Below, in pieces: positions 16,743 to 22,155 of a stretch of 27,350 bases of DNA. Within the stretch, counting starts at the first letter, position 1; each line of letters opens with the position of its first letter. The position numbers were made by a program, and so were the translations under genes. Below the pieces are notes generated by a model, which did no database searches, was not told where the DNA came from, and saw only the letters and a list, made by a program, of their open reading frames with translations. The stretch lies in the NCBI GenBank assembly GCA_937915835.1, contig CALGHA010000147.1, positions 1-27,350 on the forward strand, read 5' to 3'. Source of the DNA: an uncultured Fretibacterium sp. (lineage in GTDB: Bacteria; Synergistota; Synergistia; Synergistales; Aminobacteriaceae).

Positions 16743-17045
16743 ATGGCTGGAGAGATATTATTAACTCCTGAAAATCTCGAATCAGAGGCAGCAAATCTTC
16801 TTAGCTCAAAATCTGCTTTAGACAGTATGTTTTCACAGATTGCTAATCTTGTTGCGGGAATGGTAAGTCATTGGCACGGTGAAACACAGACGGCATTCTC
16901 CGACAGTTTCACTCAGAAGAGGGCAGTATTCGATAAATTTTCTGAGGACATGCAGCGTTTTGCTGAGTTCATGAAGAAATACGCTAACGATATGCGCCAA
17001 ACTGAACAGGGCAACAAAGCTATAGCCAGTAAATTGGGCGCGTAA
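16743..17045 (+). CDS. WXG100 (ESAT-6/EsxA-like) secreted protein 2
   Basis: 100 aa, a paralogue of the preceding gene: similar ‘EILL.PE.L.SEA’ opening, W44-H45-G46 in the hairpin turn, then AFSDSF, a shared KFSEDM segment and the FMKKYANDM C-terminal helix. It has no signal peptide or Cys. The strong Shine-Dalgarno AAGGGGGG lies about 5 nt before the ATG. It directly precedes a strong hairpin-T run, so the two WXG100 genes form their own transcriptional unit with only partial read-through expected into the effector genes. Probably exported with, or as an alternative partner to, WXG100 protein 1. Confidence 0.92.
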   Translation: MAGEILLTPENLESEAANLLSSKSALDSMFSQIANLVAGMVSHWHGETQTAFSDSFTQKRAVFDKFSEDMQRFAEFMKKYANDMRQTEQGNKAIASKLGA

Positions 17046-17059
17046 AAATTTACACACAC

Positions 17060-17091
17060 GGGGCGGAGTAAATGTTCTCTGCCCCCTTTTT
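17060..17091 (+). terminator. Rho-independent terminator / attenuator after the WXG100 pair
   Basis: Stem GGGGCGGAG (17060-17068), 8-nt loop, stem CTCTGCCCC (17077-17085; 9 bp with one G-U), then C and TTTTT (17087-17091). It is GC-rich against an AT-rich background and lies 15 nt after the WXG100 stop. Since all downstream genes continue on the same strand without an evident promoter in the next 29 nt, it may attenuate rather than fully end transcription. Confidence 0.85.
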
Positions 17092-17120
17092 AGTGATATG
17101 AAGACTGCGGAGGTTTTGCG

Positions 17121-17543
17121 ATGGGTGAAAAAGTTTTTACGATTACCAAGAAGGAATTATTTTACACGGCTTTTATGATGCAATTACGTCAGCTTGTTAA
17201 TATCGTCTATGATTTTCCGGCGGATGAGACTAAATTTGAGCAGGAACTCGGAGAAGCCCGTAACAGTCTCAGGAAGAAAAAATTACTCACTGAGAGTGCA
17301 CGACAGGGGATCAGCTTAGACTTTGGATTATGTTCATGCGCGGCGTTTTGTTCGGAACCTGAGAGCTGTGAAGTTGTTGACATGAACGGTTATAAAGCTA
17401 CGATTTATGCTGTTGGAGGAATTTACATGCTTTTAGAGCCTCAATCTGAGGACAATCAAGATAATTTTGCTGTAACCTGGTTTATCAATAAAAAAACTTT
17501 GGATGAATATATCAACTCAAAAACTCAGTCAGAAGGGAATTAA
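17121..17543 (+). CDS. Hypothetical T7SS-associated protein (140 aa, Cys cluster)
   Basis: Not a family I recognise with confidence. No signal peptide or membrane helix, so probably cytoplasmic. Residues 8-65 are helical and begin ITKKELFYTAFMMQ; a segment NSLRKKKLLTESARQGI is followed by a Cys cluster C71, C73, C77, C83 (CSCAAFCSEPESC). The second half is beta-rich (YKATIYAVGGIYMLLEP, FAVTWFINKKTL). The opening helix and the mixed fold loosely recall EspG-type ESX chaperones, but that is weak. CGGAGG lies 7 nt before the ATG. It is the first gene after the attenuator and is 6 nt upstream of a small helical protein, so a chaperone or targeting role for the downstream substrates is a reasonable guess only. 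Confidence 0.6.
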   Translation: MGEKVFTITKKELFYTAFMMQLRQLVNIVYDFPADETKFEQELGEARNSLRKKKLLTESARQGISLDFGLCSCAAFCSEPESCEVVDMNGYKATIYAVGGIYMLLEPQSEDNQDNFAVTWFINKKTLDEYINSKTQSEGN

Positions 17544-17549
17544 AGATTA

Positions 17550-17906
17550 ATGGCAGGATTAAGGGATTCAAACGGTACGATCGTCATTGATGAACGGGAA
17601 GCCCAAGCTGATATACGGAAGATTGAGCAGGCTAAAAAGAAATTGGCCGAGATAAGAAACTTACTTGATCCCTCGAAACTTGATGATGAACGAATGCTTG
17701 GTGAAACGCGTGATGCACTTTCTGAGACATTCAGCAAGATGAGCAAGGAATTAAACAATTGGGAAGAAAAATGCACTCTTGTCTCTAAATATATTACTCA
17801 AGTTGTCGAGAAGTACAAACGTATTGACCGAGAATATGCCAGCAGAGTTGGTCATAGCGGCGGATCTTTGTTCAAAGGCGGCGGCCGGAGCAGCAGGGAG
17901 GGTTAA
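17550..17906 (+). CDS. Small helical T7SS accessory protein (118 aa)
   Basis: Almost entirely alpha-helical, highly charged, with heptad-like spacing from about 15 to 95 (EREAQADIRKIEQAKKKL; LNNWEEKCTLVSKYITQ). It has a short Gly/Ser/Arg-rich tail. A central W73-E-E sits late for a WXG motif. The architecture (two long helices, no signal peptide) resembles small partner proteins of T7SS toxins such as YwqI/DUF5344 or LXG-associated Lap proteins, but no specific signature is conserved. It is separated from its neighbours by 6 nt upstream and 3 nt downstream. Likely a targeting or dimer partner for a downstream substrate; moderate confidence in that role, high confidence that it is a gene. Confidence 0.72.
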   Translation: MAGLRDSNGTIVIDEREAQADIRKIEQAKKKLAEIRNLLDPSKLDDERMLGETRDALSETFSKMSKELNNWEEKCTLVSKYITQVVEKYKRIDREYASRVGHSGGSLFKGGGRSSREG

Positions 17907-17909
17907 ATT

Positions 17910-18209
17910 ATGGCAGCGACGAGAATTAACGTACAGGCCGTAACGGACAGTATCACCAACGCATTGAAAATGTTATCTGAACAGGGAGAAGCACTCGGCC
18001 AGATTGATAACACTGTGAACTCGATGAATGGCGTTTGGGAAGCCGAAGATCAGCGAGAATATTCAAATCAGTTTCAGACGACCAAGACGAAAATTGAGAC
18101 GTTCAACACTTCGGTGAAAGACACTCTGCAGAACATGCAAACTTACGTCAACGACTGCTCGGCGGCGGATTCACAGACTGCACGAGACCTGAGAAACGTA
18201 AGCTGGTAA
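17910..18209 (+). CDS. WXG100-like small protein with WxA turn
   Basis: 99 aa, all-helical, no signal peptide: helix about 8-40, a turn with W43-E44-A45 (GVWEAEDQREYSNQF) where WXG100 proteins have WxG, and a second helix about 50-88. It ends in Trp. Length, helix lengths and Trp position match the WXG100 superfamily, with Gly replaced by Ala. It starts 3 nt after the helical 118-aa protein and precedes the CHAP-domain substrate by 22 nt, which suggests that the two small proteins form a pair needed for export of the large ones. Confidence 0.8.
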   Translation: MAATRINVQAVTDSITNALKMLSEQGEALGQIDNTVNSMNGVWEAEDQREYSNQFQTTKTKIETFNTSVKDTLQNMQTYVNDCSAADSQTARDLRNVSW

Positions 18210-18231
18210 ATCAAAGAGGGGTGAAAAATTT

Positions 18232-19131
18232 ATGCCTAAGATGCAAATTGTTACGGACGAGATGATTAATCGGGCCGGAACGATCGGAGAAAATACGAGC
18301 CGAATACTTGAGAGCCAAAATCAAGTTACGCGAATATTCCAGAACATGGGAAGAAATTTCAGCGGAAGAATTCCTACGTTAATGACACAAACAATGCTTG
18401 CAATGGATAAGGATTACAAATCCATGAACGGAATTTTGACGGGCTACAAAGATTTTCTTGAGGACAGCGCGCATAATTACGAATGGACGGAAGAAGAATT
18501 AACGCGATGGGCAGAAAGTCTTGGCGAGAAATCCGCTAATTCCTCAGGCAACAGTTCAAACGCAGGCACTTCTTCAACCTCTGGCACGTCGTCAACATCT
18601 TCGACATCTGGCACATCTTCAACGTCTTCTGCTTCACAAGAGACAAATTCTACAGACAATGCAAATTCAGAAGTAAACGGAGTATTTCAATATTCAGATT
18701 ACGCTGTTTCTGCTCCTGATTTAAATTCGGATTACTATCATAATAAAGATACACATGCTACAAAAAGTTTTCCAGCAAATTCTCAATATAATCGTGATAA
18801 TGTAGAACATCTGAATTGCGTTCATTATGCAAGAGCACGCGCAATGGAAGTAAATCAACTGGATACTTGCCCCACATTTCCAGCTTCTGGAACATCTACA
18901 CAGATACGGGAAAACAGTGTAGCTTGGTATCATAAGGCAAGCGGCGGCACCCATGCTGTTTACGTTGAACGTGTGCAATATGATAACAGCGGTAATCCTG
19001 AGTGGGTATGGTTTTCTGATTCAAATATGGTTGGTCAAGCCGATGGAACACTTCATAATATGTCATATGAGGCATTCCAAACATATGATGGACGAAAAGG
19101 TTGGTCCGTTGCAAACTATGACTATTTTTAA
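18232..19131 (+). CDS. T7SS substrate: WXG-like domain fused to CHAP peptidoglycan hydrolase
   Basis: 299 aa, three parts. Residues 1-100 form a WXG-like helical hairpin with F43-S44-G45 at the turn (Trp replaced by Phe). Residues about 104-136 are a Ser/Thr/Gly-rich linker of repeated GTSSTS units. Residues about 165-299 look like a CHAP amidase/endopeptidase: nucleophile Cys C196 in LNCVHYARARAM, His H241 in GGTHAVYVE, and a polar residue near SDSN as the third member. There is no Sec signal, consistent with export by the WXG module. The linker and both catalytic residues appear intact. The expected activity is cleavage of peptidoglycan stem or cross-bridge peptides in the periplasm or in a target cell. 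No adjacent immunity gene is recognised. Confidence 0.82.
   Translation: MPKMQIVTDEMINRAGTIGENTSRILESQNQVTRIFQNMGRNFSGRIPTLMTQTMLAMDKDYKSMNGILTGYKDFLEDSAHNYEWTEEELTRWAESLGEKSANSSGNSSNAGTSSTSGTSSTSSTSGTSSTSSASQETNSTDNANSEVNGVFQYSDYAVSAPDLNSDYYHNKDTHATKSFPANSQYNRDNVEHLNCVHYARARAMEVNQLDTCPTFPASGTSTQIRENSVAWYHKASGGTHAVYVERVQYDNSGNPEWVWFSDSNMVGQADGTLHNMSYEAFQTYDGRKGWSVANYDYF
18541..18640 (+). repeat. Ser/Thr/Gly coding repeat (effector linker)
   Basis: Imperfect tandem units encoding Gly-Thr-Ser-Ser-Thr-Ser, occurring three times in the linker between the WXG-like and CHAP domains. Third codon positions vary among copies, so the repeat is kept at protein level. Confidence 0.7.
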
Positions 19132-19143
19132 CAGGAGCTTATC

Positions 19144-20262
19144 ATGGCAAATTTAATCGCTTTCGACTCTCAATATACGTCAGACCAGGTAAGAAATCTT
19201 CGACGAGCTCAACATGTCCTTGAAGAAGCAATCAGGACGCTCAAAAATGCAAGTGCTCATGAAGGTTGGAAGTGTCCAGAAAATAAAAATATTCATGACA
19301 GCATTACGAACATTACGAGCAAGTTAACAAGACTTGACGGAGGCATGACAGGAACAGCAGAGGCTTTGAACAACGGATTAGCCCGTTTTGAAGAGCTTGA
19401 AACTCGTGCGGAAAATCAAGCCAGCAATATATCCAGTTCACTGCAAAATCAATATGGCACACAGAATAATGGGATTAAAGCTCTGCCGTTTACACTGATA
19501 CCGTTTTTGGGTGGAATGTTCCAAATTCCCAAAATTCTACAGCCTAAAATTTTGGGACTTCCAGAGGGATTTATAGACCAATTTGTTAATATGCTCAAAA
19601 AGTATTTCCCTTATTTTTTCAACGACAACACAACGACTACGGACACAACGAATACGCCTGCTCCTGCTCCTGAACCTGAGCCCGAACCAACGCCCTCGCC
19701 TGAGCCTGTTACATTGACAGAAGGAAATTTTGACTCAACAGTTGAATTTGTATTCGCCAGTGAAGGAGGCTTTTCAGATGATCCTGATGATCCGGGCGGA
19801 GCGACGAATATGGGAATAACTCATTCAACGTTGGACACAGCTTATCAGCTGGGCATAGTCTCACATAATGACGTTACACAATTAACGGTAAACGAAGCTA
19901 AAACTATTTACAGAGAAATGTACTGGGAGCCCTCAAATGCCGACAAAATGCCTGATCCTTTAGCAACGATTTATTTCGATACTGTCGTTTTATGCGGTCA
20001 GTATGGAGGCGGAAAATTATTCCAGCGTGCGTTAAATAATTTAGGGCAGTCCGTAGTTGTTGACGGTTCTGTAGGCCCTCAAACTTTAGCCGCTATGAAT
20101 GAACAGTTAAAATCTCCTGAGGATGTCAAAGCCTTGTGTAATGAACTCTGCAATGTCAGGCAGTCTTATCATGAGTCAGACGTTAACGCTTGGAAATATC
20201 TCACTGGCTGGACTAACCGAGTAGAAAGAATGAGAAATTTGGGGAATTCATATGCCGTCTAA
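19144..20262 (+). CDS. T7SS substrate: WXG-like domain fused to GH108 lysozyme
   Basis: 372 aa. Residues 1-95 form a helical hairpin with W42-K43-C44 at the turn, a Cys in place of the WXG Gly. About 115-155 is a hydrophobic, Pro-rich stretch (ALPFTLIPFLGGMF), then an Ala/Glu/Pro linker (about 172-190). Residues about 195-372 are a GH108 (ZliS-type) lysozyme: catalytic Glu E207 in SEGGFSDDPDDPGGATNMGIT, then YWEPSNADKMPDPLA. A PG_binding_3-like end includes VDGSVGPQTLAAM. It has no Sec signal. GH108 is usual in phages and secretion accessory lysozymes; fusion to a WXG-type export domain is unusual. It starts 12 nt after the CHAP gene and overlaps the next gene by 11 nt. Activity on peptidoglycan glycan strands is a confident family inference. 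Confidence 0.86.
   Translation: MANLIAFDSQYTSDQVRNLRRAQHVLEEAIRTLKNASAHEGWKCPENKNIHDSITNITSKLTRLDGGMTGTAEALNNGLARFEELETRAENQASNISSSLQNQYGTQNNGIKALPFTLIPFLGGMFQIPKILQPKILGLPEGFIDQFVNMLKKYFPYFFNDNTTTTDTTNTPAPAPEPEPEPTPSPEPVTLTEGNFDSTVEFVFASEGGFSDDPDDPGGATNMGITHSTLDTAYQLGIVSHNDVTQLTVNEAKTIYREMYWEPSNADKMPDPLATIYFDTVVLCGQYGGGKLFQRALNNLGQSVVVDGSVGPQTLAAMNEQLKSPEDVKALCNELCNVRQSYHESDVNAWKYLTGWTNRVERMRNLGNSYAV
19162..19419 (+). repeat. Duplicated WXG-like export module, copy 1
   Basis: 86 codons homologous to 20273-20530 without gaps; 54 of 86 residues are identical by hand alignment. Two blocks are nearly invariant: residues around VLEEAIRTLKNASAH, and WKCPE. Indicates gene duplication followed by C-terminal exchange. 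Confidence 0.9.
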
Positions 20263-21271
20263 TGTAATTGTTTTCGATTCACAATACACGTCTGAACAGG
20301 TTAAAAATATTGAGCGTGCACAACAAGTTCTTGAAGAAGCGATAAGGACGTTGAAGAATGCGAGTGCTCATACCTGCTGGAAATGTCCCGAACGTGAGCA
20401 GATTAACACCAGCATGGGGAATATCACGAAGAAGCTCGGCAATCTCAATCAAGGCATTGAACAAACCGCTCAAGCTCTCACTAAAGCGACGCAAAGATTT
20501 CAAGATCTTGAAACTCGTGCTGACGACCAGACTAACAGCCTCTCAGGCAATCTGAAACAGCAAAATGGTTTTCCGGCGCACTCACGAGGACAGAACGGAA
20601 CGGCCAATTTACCCGTAACACAAGTTCCTACTAATAATAATTCGTTCGATATCAGCAAAACTCTTAAGGGATTTGCTCGGAATGCAATTAAAACGGCGTG
20701 CACAGGTCTCGGCGGCTTAATCGGAGCGGTGAAAAATGGAGTTGAAGGAATAACCAGCGGATTTATTGCGGACGTTAAAGAGGGAATTATTGATAAATGC
20801 GTAAATATTTTCCAGTCAAGTTATAATCTTCGTGAAACTCTCGCTGAACCTCCGTATGACGACACTGCTCGTGAAGTTGTTAATATCGTAGTAAATGCTG
20901 TCGGATTATTAGGCACTGTTACCGGGCTTCAAGGTGAAGTTGAAGTTTTCAAAGATCTTGGTTCACTCTCTAATGTCTCTAATAAGGACAAATTATTAAA
21001 GCTAGTTGTGACTAAACAAGAGGAATTATCGGGTAAATTCTCAGGCATTTTAACGAATGATGGTAAAGCAGCAAAGGAGATTTATTTTCCAGCTAGCGAG
21101 GGTAAAGGGGCAGACGAAGTATTAACGAAACTCATTACGGAGACCGTAGTACCTTTTGGGCTTGATGAAACTTTGATACAAGGAGTTCAAGGAATTGGCG
21201 AAGGCGCGAAAACCGGCGGTGAAGTTGGGAATACTTTGGGTGATATGATTTGTAATTTCTTAGGCTTGTGA
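20252..21271 (+). CDS. T7SS substrate: same WXG-like domain, unrecognised C-terminal domain
   Basis: 339 aa. Residues 1-95 are a paralogous copy of the preceding lysozyme's N-terminal module (W43-K44-C45 in the turn). The C-terminal 220 residues are different and unrecognised: Gly/Ala/Ile-rich amphipathic segments from about 145 (KGFARNAIKTACTGLGGLIG, GVEGITSGFIADV), a second hydrophobic stretch NVVNAVGLLGTVTG-like near 215-225, and a Gly-rich end. There is no Sec signal and no catalytic motif I can name. The amphipathic character could suit membrane insertion, but that is speculative. It overlaps the lysozyme gene by 11 nt and its TGA abuts the phosphatase start, so it is co-translated with both. 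It could be an effector or an anti-lysozyme partner. Confidence 0.75.
   Translation: MPSNVIVFDSQYTSEQVKNIERAQQVLEEAIRTLKNASAHTCWKCPEREQINTSMGNITKKLGNLNQGIEQTAQALTKATQRFQDLETRADDQTNSLSGNLKQQNGFPAHSRGQNGTANLPVTQVPTNNNSFDISKTLKGFARNAIKTACTGLGGLIGAVKNGVEGITSGFIADVKEGIIDKCVNIFQSSYNLRETLAEPPYDDTAREVVNIVVNAVGLLGTVTGLQGEVEVFKDLGSLSNVSNKDKLLKLVVTKQEELSGKFSGILTNDGKAAKEIYFPASEGKGADEVLTKLITETVVPFGLDETLIQGVQGIGEGAKTGGEVGNTLGDMICNFLGL
20273..20530 (+). repeat. Duplicated WXG-like export module, copy 2
   Basis: Matches 19162-19419 codon for codon (86 codons). The divergent C-terminal halves after this point contrast with the conserved module, a polymorphic-toxin-like arrangement. Confidence 0.9.
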
Positions 21272-21273
21272 TT

Positions 21274-22131
21274 ATGAGTATAATTCAGCGTAGAAAACTA
21301 AAATTTTCGGCTTACTCAACCGTCGGACTTGTGCGTGCAAACAATGAGGATAATCTTTATTGTAATGGAATTTACATGAATACCGCTAATTCTCGTGAGA
21401 ATACCTCTTATTCTTTTTCTTTCGCGCGTTCAATTCATTCTAAAGGAATTCTTAATCCAGAAGATTTTTCCCTTGATGACGCTTTCGAAACTCCCTGTAT
21501 TTTTGCCGTCTGTGATGGAATGGGCGGGGAAGCTCAGGGTGAACTTGCTTCATTAATTGCCGTCAAAACTCTTCATGAACATTCTGAAGAAATTAAATCA
21601 GGAAAAACAGACGAAGCTGTCCAGTCGTTTATTTCGAATGCAAATGAAAGACTGTGTAAGATTATGAATGAGACGAAATCCAGAACAGGAACAACTCTTG
21701 CTCTCGTCGTAATCTCCAAAGATTTAGTTCATGCGTATAATATCGGCGACTCAAGAATATATAAAATGCAAAACGGAAAATTCTCTTGTATCTCTGAGGA
21801 TCATACAGTTGCGGCCCAGAAAATTAAACTTGGATTACTCACGCCCGAACAAGCCGAGCATGACAGGAGCCGACATATTTTAACTCGCTGTTTGGGAGTA
21901 TTCGACGAAGAGATGATATTAACGCCTTACGCAAGCCCTGAGTTTCGTGCGGATAAAACTTGTCGAATATTGCTGTGTTCAGACGGACTTACTGGGATGT
22001 TGCCGAACGAAGAAATTCGAAATATTATGCTTACGTGTAAAAATTGCTCATATGCTGTTCGAAAACTTGTTGCAAGCGCGTTACGAAACGGCGGAAGAGA
22101 CAACACAACCTGCATTGTGATAGACTGCTAG
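21274..22131 (+). CDS. PP2C-family Ser/Thr protein phosphatase
   Basis: 285 aa from ATG 21274; a GTG at 21268, overlapping the preceding stop by 4 nt, is an alternative. Metal-dependent PPM phosphatase with all core motifs: RANNEDN (E25, D26), CDGMGG (D81, G82), SRTGTT, NIGDSRIY, EDHTV, CSDGLTG (D237), and GGRDNTT (D276). No signal or membrane helix, so cytoplasmic. An insert after the first motif (about 30-70) carries extra polar residues. It is 24 nt upstream of the kinase gene, so it most likely reverses that kinase's phosphorylation. Together with FHA domains in the EssC-like protein, it suggests phospho-threonine control of secretion. Confidence 0.94.
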   Translation: MSIIQRRKLKFSAYSTVGLVRANNEDNLYCNGIYMNTANSRENTSYSFSFARSIHSKGILNPEDFSLDDAFETPCIFAVCDGMGGEAQGELASLIAVKTLHEHSEEIKSGKTDEAVQSFISNANERLCKIMNETKSRTGTTLALVVISKDLVHAYNIGDSRIYKMQNGKFSCISEDHTVAAQKIKLGLLTPEQAEHDRSRHILTRCLGVFDEEMILTPYASPEFRADKTCRILLCSDGLTGMLPNEEIRNIMLTCKNCSYAVRKLVASALRNGGRDNTTCIVIDC

Positions 22132-22155
22132 CCTGAAGGAGAAAAAATTTATTCC

